Origin: Myxococcales bacterium
GTDB taxonomy: Bacteria; Myxococcota_A; Polyangia; Polyangiales; Ga0077539
Direction of reading: 5' to 3'
Assembly: GCA_016792845.1 (NCBI GenBank)
Contig: JAEUKH010000035.1
Span: 1 to 64,000 of the forward strand
DNA: 64,000 nt
The translations under genes were made by a program, and so were the position numbers. Shown here piece by piece: positions 19,168 to 28,259 of the stretch. The first letter of the stretch is position 1. Each line of letters opens with the position of its first letter. Below the pieces are notes generated by a model that was given only the letters and a program-made list of their open reading frames with translations, was not told the origin of the DNA and did no database searches.

Positions 19168-22061
19168 GCGCGCTGCAATGGGGCGCCCCCTGGGGCCTCG
19201 CGCTGGTGCCCTTGGTGCTCCTGGTTTGGGGCCTCGCGCTGCGCCGCACGTCACCCGCGCGGCGGTGGGCGCTCCACCTCACGGCCCTCTCGGCAGGTCT
19301 CTTCGCCCTCGCGGCGGCCGACCCGAGGGTGAGCCTTCGCCGCCACCGGCTCGCGGTCATCGCCCTCGTCGACCGCTCGGCCTCGGTCGCCAGCGAGGGA
19401 CTCGACGCCGAGGCCCGCGCGCTCCGCGATGAGGCCCGGGCGCAGCTCCGTCGCGACGACCTGTACGGCGAGCTCGATTTCGCAGGCGACGTGGCGACGG
19501 TGCGCGCCCTCGGGCCCATCGCACACGGGCTCGCGCTCGAACGCGGCGCAGTCGACGCCCAGGAGACCGACCTCGCGGGCGCGGTCGTGCGCGCGGCGGG
19601 AGCGCTCCCAGACGACGCCTCGGGGCGGCTCGTGGTGCTGACCGACGGTGCCACCACCCGGGGCGACCTCGACGAGGCCGTAGCCCACGCCCGCGCGCTC
19701 GGCGTCGCCGTCGACGTGGTGCCCGTCGCCCACCGCGGCGACCCCGCGCTCCAGCTCGTGGCGCTGCGAATGCCGGCTCGCGCGAGCGAGCGAGAGACCA
19801 TCGACCTGCGGGTCCAGACCCGCGCACGTCACCGTCAGCGGGTGCGCCTGGCGGTGCGCCGTGACGGCCGCGAGATCAGCCAGACCGAGACAGAGGTCGC
19901 CGCCGGAGATGACCTGGTCGCCCTCACCGACGAGAGCCCGGGCCCGGGCCTCCACCGCTACGAGGTGTCGCTCGAAGCCTCACAGCCGGGCCGCGACGAC
20001 ACCACAGCCGACAACCGCGCCGAGAGCATCGTGCGGGTGCGGGGCGCGAGCGCGGCGCTCGTCCTCGAAGGCGACCCGGGGGCGGCGGCGCCCTTCGCAG
20101 AGACGCTTCGACGGGGCGGCTTCGAGGTCACCCTCGGCGGGCCCAACGACGTGCCCGCTACGCTCGGCGCGCTCGCGCGGTACGACCTCGTGGTGCTCTC
20201 AGACATCGCCGCGCGGGCCCTCTCGCCCGAGCAGATGCAGGGCTTCGCCGAGTACGTTCAGACCCTCGGCGGCGGGCTCTTGCTCTTCGGCGGCGACCGA
20301 AGCTACGGCCCCGGCGGATACGCCCAGACGCCCATCGAGTCCCTGAGCCCTGTGCGCTTCGACCTGCGACAAGAGCGCCGACGGGCCTCGCTCTCGCAGG
20401 CCATCGTCATCGACTACTCGGGCAGCATGGCCGCCATGGCGGGCAACGCCACGAAGCTCGCGCTCGCCGACGAGGCCGCCATCCGGAGCGCCTCGCTCCT
20501 CGGCCCCGACGACCGCCTCGGCGTCGCCCACGTCGACGTCGCCACCGCCTGGACGGTGCCCATGGGACGCGTCACCTCGATGGCCGCCGTGGCCCGGCGC
20601 CTCCGCGGCGTCGCCATGGGCGGCGGCGGCATCCTCGTGCCCGTGGCGCTCCGAGACGGCTACGCGGCCCTTCGCGGCGAGCGCACCGACCTGCGCCACC
20701 TGCTCCTCTTCGCCGACGGCGCCGACGCCGAGGAGATGCCCGGATGCGAAATCACCGCCGCGGCGGCCCATCGCGCGGGCATCACCACCAGCGTGGTCTC
20801 GCTCGGGTTTGGCAGCGACACACCGGCCCTCGAGCGCCTCGCCGCCGTAGGCCACGGACGCTTCTACCTCGTCGAAGACGCCCAGCGGTTGCCGACGGTG
20901 TTCTCCCAAGAGACGGTCTTGGCCACCCGAGCGTCGATCTCAGAGCGGAGCTTTCGCCCCACCCCGAGCGCGGCCGACCCGCTCCTCCGCGACGTCGATT
21001 GGGCCCGCGCGCCTTCGCTCCATGGGCATGTGGTCACCCTCGCGCAGCCCCGCGCTTCGGTGCTGCTCACGGGGCCCGACCGAGACCCCATCCTCGCCCT
21101 CTGGTCGCGGGGCCTCGGCCACGTCGGAGCCTTCACGAGCGACGCAAAAAACCGCTGGGGCCGCGACTGGATCGCCTGGCCCGAAGCCCAACGCCTCTGG
21201 GTCTCTCTCGCCCGACGCCTCGCGCGACGCGACGACCCGCTGGTGCGCGTCGACACGCGGCTCCGCGACCAGCGACTCACCGTCGAGCTCAGCGCCGTCT
21301 CCGCCGACGGCCGCGCCGACCTCTCGCGGAGCCTCTCGGTTCACCTCGGCTCCGCGCATCGCCCCGGCGCGACCCGCGACCTCGCCCCCACCGGCGGAGG
21401 CCGCTACGAAGCAGAGCTCGCCCTCGACGGCGAGGGCGCCTACACCCTCACCGTGCGCGACAACGCCCTCGGAGCCGTCGTCGCCACCGCCGGCGTGGTC
21501 TCTCCCCTCGGGCGCGAGCACCGCGTCGCCCCCGACCTCGACGCCCTCCGCCGCCTGAGCGCGGCCACCCAGGGCCGCTTCGACCCGCCCCGCGGCACGC
21601 GCTTCTCGCCCCCGACGGGCCCGCGACGCGGCGCCGAGCGGCTCCAACCCCTCGCCACCGCCCTCGGCATGGTGGCCCTCCTCGCGGCGGTCGCGCTGCG
21701 ACGCTTGCGGCTCACGGTATGGCCGCGCACAAGCTCGGCGGCTCCGAAGCGCGTCCCGCGAGGCATCCAGCGCCTCTCTAGAGCCCTCAACCTGAGCCCG
21801 ACGGCCGACACCTCACCGAGCCCGTCGCCCTCGACGCACGGCCCCGCCAGGCCGCCGCAACGGCCCATCGCACCCCACGAGGGGGTCAGAGCGGCCCTGG
21901 CCCGACCGAGCGCGGCCCTCCGACCCGAGCATGCGCGCGCCGCCGCGGGCCCTCGCCCGGGAGCACCGCGCGTTCAGGCCCCGCGCCCCGCAGACACGTC
22001 GCTGAGGGCCATCGTGGCGTCGCGCCGCAAGGCGTCGTCGCGCGACCCGTCGGGGCAATAG
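19164..22061 (+). CDS. Large membrane protein with two vWA-type domains and a GATase1-like domain
   Basis: The 965-residue product has two N-terminal TM helices (about 9-28 and 36-55), a first vWA domain (MIDAS VDRSASV near 71), a beta region, and a GATase1-like domain (about 290-400, LGGGLLLFGGDRSYGPGGY). A second vWA domain follows (MIDAS IDYSGSM near 415), then another TM (about 830-850) and a Pro/Arg-rich cytoplasmic tail. This architecture is common beside BatA-like genes. It closes the operon, and its last 88 bp lie antisense to the convergent gene at 21974-22642. Confidence 0.87.
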   Translation: MSALQWGAPWGLALVPLVLLVWGLALRRTSPARRWALHLTALSAGLFALAAADPRVSLRRHRLAVIALVDRSASVASEGLDAEARALRDEARAQLRRDDLYGELDFAGDVATVRALGPIAHGLALERGAVDAQETDLAGAVVRAAGALPDDASGRLVVLTDGATTRGDLDEAVAHARALGVAVDVVPVAHRGDPALQLVALRMPARASERETIDLRVQTRARHRQRVRLAVRRDGREISQTETEVAAGDDLVALTDESPGPGLHRYEVSLEASQPGRDDTTADNRAESIVRVRGASAALVLEGDPGAAAPFAETLRRGGFEVTLGGPNDVPATLGALARYDLVVLSDIAARALSPEQMQGFAEYVQTLGGGLLLFGGDRSYGPGGYAQTPIESLSPVRFDLRQERRRASLSQAIVIDYSGSMAAMAGNATKLALADEAAIRSASLLGPDDRLGVAHVDVATAWTVPMGRVTSMAAVARRLRGVAMGGGGILVPVALRDGYAALRGERTDLRHLLLFADGADAEEMPGCEITAAAAHRAGITTSVVSLGFGSDTPALERLAAVGHGRFYLVEDAQRLPTVFSQETVLATRASISERSFRPTPSAADPLLRDVDWARAPSLHGHVVTLAQPRASVLLTGPDRDPILALWSRGLGHVGAFTSDAKNRWGRDWIAWPEAQRLWVSLARRLARRDDPLVRVDTRLRDQRLTVELSAVSADGRADLSRSLSVHLGSAHRPGATRDLAPTGGGRYEAELALDGEGAYTLTVRDNALGAVVATAGVVSPLGREHRVAPDLDALRRLSAATQGRFDPPRGTRFSPPTGPRRGAERLQPLATALGMVALLAAVALRRLRLTVWPRTSSAAPKRVPRGIQRLSRALNLSPTADTSPSPSPSTHGPARPPQRPIAPHEGVRAALARPSAALRPEHARAAAGPRPGAPRVQAPRPADTSLRAIVASRRKASSRDPSGQ

Positions 22062-22642
22062 CAGCCCACCGGGGTCTCGATGGGGTTCGCGTCGAAGAGC
22101 ACGTCCCACACCCGCGGCCCCTCGGCCGAGAGCGCTTCGCCGAGGAAGTTGGCGTCGAGCCACACGAAGCGATCGCGCTGCAACACCCCTTGGGCGACCT
22201 TCACGAAGCTCTGCAACCGGCGGTCTTCGACGCCCACCTTGGGGGTCTCGACGATCCACCAGCCCGCGGCCTCACGATGGGCCTCGAACTGGCACTCTTG
22301 CAGGGTCGCGTACCGGCCCACGAGCGAGAAGCCCACCCGCAGCACGGTCTCGCGCGACGACCCGGGCGGGGGGCGCCCCTCTTCACGGGTCGCGACCCAC
22401 CCTCGCCCGTCGACGCTGGGCACGAGGTAGAGCCACAGCGCGGCGCTCGCCGCGGCGTCGCACCACACGGTAAAGCACGGCAAAACGCTCTCGAATTCCA
22501 GGGCCCACTGCCGCAGCTGCTCGGCCTCGAAGGGCGCCCCGAGGGCCCCCGCGGCGAGGCACCGGGCGGCGTCGGCCCGCGCGCGCTCGTACTGCTTCGC
22601 GCGAAGCTTCGTGATGCCGCAAGAGGCCCCGCACGCGCTCAT
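21974..22642 (-). CDS. Hypothetical protein, cytoplasmic
   Basis: I do not recognise this 222-residue protein. It starts MSACGASCGITKLRAKQYERA and contains several Cys and many Trp (CFTVWCDAAASAALWLYLVPS, then WWIVETPKVGVEDRRL). It has no signal peptide, TM helix or known motif. Its ATG is 7 nt downstream of the stop of the coiled-coil gene at 22650-25562, so the two are probably co-transcribed. Its 3' end overlaps the large vWA gene by 88 bp on the opposite strand. Confidence 0.7.
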   Translation of the reverse strand: MSACGASCGITKLRAKQYERARADAARCLAAGALGAPFEAEQLRQWALEFESVLPCFTVWCDAAASAALWLYLVPSVDGRGWVATREEGRPPPGSSRETVLRVGFSLVGRYATLQECQFEAHREAAGWWIVETPKVGVEDRRLQSFVKVAQGVLQRDRFVWLDANFLGEALSAEGPRVWDVLFDANPIETPVGCYCPDGSRDDALRRDATMALSDVSAGRGA

Positions 22643-22649
22643 CGCGCCC

Positions 22650-25562
22650 TCAGCCGACGCTCTCGACCGCCCTGAGGAGCCCCACCAGGTCGTGGGCCAC
22701 CATCGCGCCGCGGCCGTCGACCAAGATGGCCGAGATGCCCTCGCGCACCCGCGCCACGGCGTCGACCAGCGCGCGGTTCTGCGCGCTCAGCACGTCGAGC
22801 TCTGAGCGGAGCCTGCGCTCAAGCGCGGCCACCTGGCGATCGCGGTCGTCGAGTTGGGCCATCACCCCGCGGAAGCGAATGTCGCGAGCGTCTGCGTCGG
22901 CCGAGAGCTTGCCCGCCACCGCGCCGAGCCGCGCGGTCTCAGCGCGACTCTGCGCGAGCGCCTCTTCGGTCTCGGCGAGCCGGAGCGCGGTCGCGTTGAG
23001 ATCGGTCATCACCTGGTCGAGCTTGAAGCCGCCCTGAGGGCTCGGCGGCGCGAGGTCGAACGCGGGCTCTACCGCGACGGTCACCACCTTCTCGACCACC
23101 CGCTCGACCTCGCCGCGCGGCGATTTGAGCGCGGTCTCAGCCTCGCCGAGCCGCATCGCGAGGCCCTGAGCCTCGGCCCCGAGGGCCCCGAGCTGAGCCG
23201 CGTGATGCTGCGTCAGCGCCGACACCGCGGCCTCGGCCTCGCGCAACCGCAGGGCCGTACCCTCGTACTCGGCGCGGAGCCCCTCAAGCGTACGCTCGCG
23301 CGCGTCGAGCTGCTGGCCGATCTCGGCGGCGGCCTGGGTGCCCGCCACTTCGAGCGCGCGCAACAGCCGCTCGACCTCGTGCTGGAGCTCGGCCACCCGA
23401 CGCTCGTAACCCGCCCGGGCGCCGTCGAGCTCCATCGAGCGATGGGCCATGCGCGCCTCGACGCCGAGGTTGATGGCGTAGAGCCGCGCCACTTCGCCGC
23501 GCGCCTCGTGCGTCGCGATGCGCTGCTGCTCGAGCGCCGAACGCTCTTTGGTGAGCTGCAAATCGAGCTCTCGCAGCGTGTGCTCAAGCTCACGGACCCG
23601 CGTGCTCATGCCCCGCAGCGCCCCCGAGAGCTTCGCCTCGCGGATCTCAAGGCCCTCGACCTCGCGCTGGAGCGAAGCCAGCCCCGCGCTGTCGTCGGGC
23701 TCGGGGTCGGCCGCCTCGGTCGCGACCGCGCGCGGCGCCGCGGTCTGGGCACGCAAGGTCTCAAGGGTCGCGCTAAGGGTCTCGACCTCCCACCGCGCGC
23801 GTTGGGCATCGCTCGCGTGGCGCAGCGCCTCGGCCTGCCACGACGCCGCCGCGGCGCCCCTCGCCTCGGCCTCGACCAAGGCCGCGCGGGCCGCGTCGCG
23901 CTCGGCCTCGACCGCCGCGAGGGCCCCCGGGTCGACGGTCTCCGTCGGCGCCACCGCGGCGCGCTCGGCGAGCTGAAAGCCGAGCTCGCGAACGAGCCCC
24001 TCGGCCCGCGTCACCGCCCCGCGCAAGGTCACGATCTCGGCGCCGGCCGCCCCGAGGCGGGCCTCAAGCTTCGCGAATTCTTCTGCGCTCTCAGCGATTT
24101 GCGCTGCACTGCTCGCCCGCTCTGCGGCCGCCGCGGCCACCAGCGTCGCGAGCTCGGCCTTGAGCGCGGCTTCGCGCTTGGGGTCACCCTTGGGGCGCGA
24201 CGCGAGGGCCTCGACTTGGGCTTGAAGCTCAGCCTCGCTCGCCTGCGTCTCGTCGAGCTCTGAGCGGAGCGCCTCGGAGACACCCTGCGCGAGCCCGAGC
24301 GCCTCGGTGAGCCCCTTTCGCTCAGCCTCGAAGGCCGCCGCGGCGCTAGAATAGGCCGCGAGCTTGCGGGCGTGCTCGACGTTCTGCGTCTCGCCTTCGG
24401 CCTTGAGCGCGTCGAGGGCGACCTTCAGCCCGTCGCGCTCGGTCTTGAGGGCCTCACGCTCGGCCTTGAGGGCTTCGCGCTCTTTGCGGGCCTCGTCGCG
24501 CTCTTTGCGGGCCTCGTCGCGCTCTTTACGGCCGCGGGTCGCCTCTGCGAGGGCGCTCTCGCGCTGGTGCTCTTTGGCCCCCGCTTCGTCGCGCAGAACG
24601 TCGAGCGCCTTCTGGAGGAGCCCCAATTCACTCTTCAGCTTGTCGACCTCGGGGTCGGGCCCCTTGGGGAGCTCGGGCGAGCGCCGATTCATCTGCGCTT
24701 CGAGCTCGACGCGTTGCCGCAACTTTCGCTCGTCTTCGAGCTCCTTCGAGAGCTTGACGGCGCGCTCGCGGTGCTTGCGATTCTCTTCTTCGAGCTCTTT
24801 GAGCCCGTGCTCGAAGCGTTGAATCTTGACCCACCGCTCGGCGCTCGCGGTCTCGACGTCTTTGAGCTTCGCGCGGGTCTTGGCGTGCTCAGCCTCGGCC
24901 GCTTCGAGGGCCCCCGCGCCGAGCTGCTCGGCGAGCTGGCTCGGCACCTGAACCACGGTCAAGAGGTCGAGCGGGGCGCCTGCGTCAGAGGCCACCGCGA
25001 CGACGGCCTCGGGGCGAGCGGGGTCGCCGTCGATGAGCCTGGTTTCGAGCGACACCGCGTCGGCGCCCTCGTCGAGCGAGCCGACGAGGTAGCCCATGAA
25101 GGGCCCGCGGCCGAAGAGGTGAACCGAGGCGAAGCGCTCGCCGCAGAGCGACCGCAGGGCGCTGTGGTCAGCCCCGCCGCGCAGCCCGTTCGGCTCAAGG
25201 GCCCGCGGCGCGTCGTCGGGCTCGCTCGCCACCACCAGCACGCCCTCGCTCCCCAATGCCCGACGGGCCTCGTCGAGCAGCGCCACCAACGACGGAACCA
25301 CCCCCGCGTCAGGCACGATCACCACATCGAGGCGGCCGTGAAACGACGCCAACGCCCCGGGCACGAGCGCCCGCACCGCGATGTCTTCGCCCACGCCCCC
25401 AAAGCAGACCACCGACGCGGCCCCGAGGGCCCTCGCGCGATGGGCCACGTCGCCCGAGCGGGTGCCCACCACCGCGACCCGGCGACCCGCGAGGAGCGGC
25501 GCCAGAAATGCGGCAAGAGCGAGGTCTGAGTAACGGGCCCGGGTCGCTGACTGTGCACTCAT
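22650..25562 (-). CDS. Rossmann-like (methyltransferase-type) domain fused to a very long coiled coil
   Basis: The 970-residue product begins with about 230 residues resembling a class I methyltransferase fold: VAVVGTRSGDVA (29-40) at the SAM-binding loop, then ASVVCFGG, RLDVVIVPDAG and EGVLVVASEPDD. The loop lacks the usual GxGxG, so activity is doubtful. About 700 residues of almost unbroken Glu/Ala/Arg/Leu heptads follow, with KERDEAR repeats. The layout recalls myxobacterial polarity and motility scaffolds such as FrzS and AglZ, which join a non-catalytic globular head to a coiled coil, but the head is different. I chose the ATG at 25562 over a GTG at 25616. Confidence 0.82.
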   Translation of the reverse strand: MSAQSATRARYSDLALAAFLAPLLAGRRVAVVGTRSGDVAHRARALGAASVVCFGGVGEDIAVRALVPGALASFHGRLDVVIVPDAGVVPSLVALLDEARRALGSEGVLVVASEPDDAPRALEPNGLRGGADHSALRSLCGERFASVHLFGRGPFMGYLVGSLDEGADAVSLETRLIDGDPARPEAVVAVASDAGAPLDLLTVVQVPSQLAEQLGAGALEAAEAEHAKTRAKLKDVETASAERWVKIQRFEHGLKELEEENRKHRERAVKLSKELEDERKLRQRVELEAQMNRRSPELPKGPDPEVDKLKSELGLLQKALDVLRDEAGAKEHQRESALAEATRGRKERDEARKERDEARKEREALKAEREALKTERDGLKVALDALKAEGETQNVEHARKLAAYSSAAAAFEAERKGLTEALGLAQGVSEALRSELDETQASEAELQAQVEALASRPKGDPKREAALKAELATLVAAAAAERASSAAQIAESAEEFAKLEARLGAAGAEIVTLRGAVTRAEGLVRELGFQLAERAAVAPTETVDPGALAAVEAERDAARAALVEAEARGAAAASWQAEALRHASDAQRARWEVETLSATLETLRAQTAAPRAVATEAADPEPDDSAGLASLQREVEGLEIREAKLSGALRGMSTRVRELEHTLRELDLQLTKERSALEQQRIATHEARGEVARLYAINLGVEARMAHRSMELDGARAGYERRVAELQHEVERLLRALEVAGTQAAAEIGQQLDARERTLEGLRAEYEGTALRLREAEAAVSALTQHHAAQLGALGAEAQGLAMRLGEAETALKSPRGEVERVVEKVVTVAVEPAFDLAPPSPQGGFKLDQVMTDLNATALRLAETEEALAQSRAETARLGAVAGKLSADADARDIRFRGVMAQLDDRDRQVAALERRLRSELDVLSAQNRALVDAVARVREGISAILVDGRGAMVAHDLVGLLRAVESVG
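24477..24540 (-). repeat. 21-bp heptad-encoding tandem repeat
   Basis: Three copies with period 21 start at 24477, 24498 and 24519. They encode ERDEARK heptads in the coiled coil at 22650-25562. The match to the 7-residue coiled-coil period suggests growth of the rod by in-frame duplication. Confidence 0.85.
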
Positions 25563-25680
25563 GGTTGGGTCTGAAGCGCCCTTTCGGGCCGCGGCAGTGT
25601 AGACCGCTTTCGCCACCGATGGGTCACCGAAAAGGGCCCCCCTTGCAGTCGAGGTCTGTTCAGCGCCGCGCGCGGCCCTG

Positions 25681-28152
25681 TCACGGCGGCGCGTGCGGCC
25701 ACTCGATCAGCGCCATCGGGCGGTCGTGGTGCGCGGTGACCGTCGCGAGCCAACCCGCGACGCGCTGAAACTCCGGCTGCTCGAAGAGCCGCGAGAGCAC
25801 CCCCGCCGGGGCATCGCCCGAGGCGCCGACGAGCCGCGCGACGCTCCGCAACACGCTCGACGGCTCTGATGGCAGCTCGATCACGTCGGCGTCGGCGCCG
25901 AGACCGCCGAGCACCCGCGCCCGGGCCAGCGCCGCCACGAGCCCGCCCTCGGTGTCGACGAGCCCCAACCCGCGGGCCCGCGCGCCCACGAACACCCGCC
26001 CCTCGCCCACCCGGTCGATCTCCGCGGGGGTGCGGTGCCGACCCGCCGCCACCCGGGCGAGAAAAAGGTTATAGAACTCGCCGACGCGCGCCGCGAGAAA
26101 GCGTCTTTCGTCGGGCGTGTAGGGCCGAAAGAGGCTCTCCATGTCGGCCCGGGGGCCGCGACGCGCGAGCTCGACGCCCACGTTGAGCCCTTCGAGAAGC
26201 CTTGAGATGTCAGCCTTTCCGTAAAAGATGCCGATCGAGCCGGTGAGCGTCGAGGGGTCTGCGAAGATCTCCCGCGCCGCCGCGGCGACGTAGTATCCCC
26301 CCGAGGCGGCCACCCGCGACATCGAAGCAACGACGGGCTTTCTCCTCGCCGCGAGCTGCACCGCCCGCCAGATGAGATCGCTCGCGAGGGCGCTCCCGCC
26401 CGGAGAGTCGACCCGCAAGACGATGGCCCGCACCCGCGCGTCGGCCGCGGCGAGCTCGATCGCCTCGGTGAGGGTTTGATCTCCGACGGTGCGCGCCCCA
26501 AGCCCGGGCACCTCGCTCGACGCCCCGTCGACGATGTCACCGTCGACGTAGATCACCGCGACGCAGGGCCCCGTCGCCCAGCGCGCGCTGCGGTACCCGA
26601 CGTAGTCATCGAGGTCGACCCGGCTCGCGCCGAGGCTGTTGGCCATGGCCCGCTGCGTGGTGAGCAAGGTCGCCACGGCGTCGACGGTGTGGGCGTCGTG
26701 GGCGTCGCGGGCGGTGTACGGCCCCCCTTCGACGAGGCGCCCGGCGAGCGCGAGCGACACGCCGCGGCTCCGCGACACGGCCCCCACCAAGATGTCACGC
26801 CAGTCGTCGAGGAGCTGCGCCTCTTGGGCCCGGGCCGCCTCGGTGGCGCCCGTGCGGGTGAGCTGCTCGGGGGCGCTCTTCCAGTCGCCGATGCGCACAA
26901 AATCGGTGCGGACGCCGAGCTCCCAGAGCGCCCCGCCGAGGTAGTACCGCGCCGCCCGGAGCCCCGCGATGCGCACGCCCCCCGCCGGGTCGAGCACCAC
27001 CCGGTCGGCGCCCGCGCACGCATACCAGGTGCTCGCGCTCGCGTCGGTGAGGTGACACACCACGCGGATGCCCGCGCCGCGCAGACGCGCGAACACCTCA
27101 CGCAGCTCTTCGGCGTGGGCGAGCCCACCGACCTCGGCCCGCGGCGCGAAGAGCACGCCCCGCACCGTCGCGTCGCGGCGCAACCGATCGAGCCTCAACA
27201 AGAGCCGCGCAAAGCCGCGCGTCGAGGGGCTCGCGTCGAGGTCGACGGTCACCACCTGCGAGCCGAGCGCGAGGCTGCTCTGGCTGCGGTCGCCGTCCCA
27301 CCCGAGGGCGGCCACGAGCCCGGTGACCGCGCGCCCGTCGTCGTCGCCGACGAAGCCCCCGAGCGCCGCCGAGGCCTGACCGAAGCCCACTTCGAGCCCC
27401 GCCGAGACGCGCCAATCACCCCGATCGCTCGCGAGACCCTCGGCCCGGAGCGCACCGAAACCCGGCAATCCGAGGCGCGCCACCGCGCGGCCGTAGAGGG
27501 CGCCCTGCCAATCGAGCGCGCCGTCGAGGCCCAGGGTCAGCCCTTCACGCCCCGTCGGGCGCCAGGCCACCCCCAAGACCGCCGCGCGGGTGACCCCGAT
27601 CGCAGGGTCTGACGGCCCCACAAGGCCCCGCACCGACGCGCCGAACGCGAGCTGCGCGCTCGCCCGGTAGAGGGCCCCGAGGTCGAGCGCGCTGCGCCCA
27701 TCGAGGCCCGCGGCGCGGTCGTCGAGGCCCGCGTTGAGACGCCACCGGAGCCCCACCGAGAGGCGGCGGTCGAGCGCATACCCGAGCCCGACCTCGGCCC
27801 GCGCCGAGGCGCCCGTCCGGTCTTCGGCCGCGCGCGCCAACCCCGCCGGACGCACCCACTCAGCCCCCAACGAGAGCCCAAACCCGAAGGGCAGCGGCGT
27901 CGCCCAGGTGAGCGAGGTCGCGTGAAGCGACGAGGGCCCGCGGCGGAGATCTTCGACATGCACGAGCCGCGTCGACGACGCCCGCCCAAGGGTCACCCCG
28001 GCCGGGTTCACCCGCGCCGCCTCGGCCCCCGAAACCGAAGCCACCGAAGCCCCGGGGAAGACCGTCTCGCCCAGCATCCCCTGCGCAGCACCCGCGCGGC
28101 CCCCGAGGAGCGCACCGAGGCACACCGACCACACCGCACTTCGTCGCGTCAC
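25681..28152 (-). CDS. SppA-type (S49) signal peptide peptidase fused to an N-terminal barrel-like domain
   Basis: The 823-residue product starts at the GTG at 28152, followed by a signal peptide (cleavage near GRAGAAQG). Residues about 30-340 are Gly-rich with alternating hydrophobics (FGFGLSLGAEWVRP, VGLGYALDRRLSVGLRWRLNAG), like an outer-membrane barrel of the PorV/FadL style. Residues about 345-760 are a full-length SppA with both halves: the general-base Lys425 (GDWKSAPEQ) and nucleophile Ser617 (RVAASGGYY), followed by TLTGSIGIF. SppA normally degrades cleaved signal peptides at the inner membrane. Here the architecture suggests an envelope protease tied to a barrel (inference). Confidence 0.85.
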   Translation of the reverse strand: MTRRSAVWSVCLGALLGGRAGAAQGMLGETVFPGASVASVSGAEAARVNPAGVTLGRASSTRLVHVEDLRRGPSSLHATSLTWATPLPFGFGLSLGAEWVRPAGLARAAEDRTGASARAEVGLGYALDRRLSVGLRWRLNAGLDDRAAGLDGRSALDLGALYRASAQLAFGASVRGLVGPSDPAIGVTRAAVLGVAWRPTGREGLTLGLDGALDWQGALYGRAVARLGLPGFGALRAEGLASDRGDWRVSAGLEVGFGQASAALGGFVGDDDGRAVTGLVAALGWDGDRSQSSLALGSQVVTVDLDASPSTRGFARLLLRLDRLRRDATVRGVLFAPRAEVGGLAHAEELREVFARLRGAGIRVVCHLTDASASTWYACAGADRVVLDPAGGVRIAGLRAARYYLGGALWELGVRTDFVRIGDWKSAPEQLTRTGATEAARAQEAQLLDDWRDILVGAVSRSRGVSLALAGRLVEGGPYTARDAHDAHTVDAVATLLTTQRAMANSLGASRVDLDDYVGYRSARWATGPCVAVIYVDGDIVDGASSEVPGLGARTVGDQTLTEAIELAAADARVRAIVLRVDSPGGSALASDLIWRAVQLAARRKPVVASMSRVAASGGYYVAAAAREIFADPSTLTGSIGIFYGKADISRLLEGLNVGVELARRGPRADMESLFRPYTPDERRFLAARVGEFYNLFLARVAAGRHRTPAEIDRVGEGRVFVGARARGLGLVDTEGGLVAALARARVLGGLGADADVIELPSEPSSVLRSVARLVGASGDAPAGVLSRLFEQPEFQRVAGWLATVTAHHDRPMALIEWPHAPP

Positions 28153-28259
28153 CGCGCGACGGTACACGCTCCGCCGCGCGGCGTGCGAGGGCCCTCGCGG
28201 CCCCCACGTCGACTTCGGCTGCACAAGGCCCCTGCGAGAGGGTAAGCTCGCCCGCGGAG

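Noticed and set aside
25563-25616. Extended N-terminus of the coiled-coil protein from the GTG at 25616
   Set aside because: The extra 18 residues look non-conserved and basic, and the ATG at 25562 gives a sensible start for the Rossmann-like domain. No strong ribosome site supports either one, so this is a preference only.
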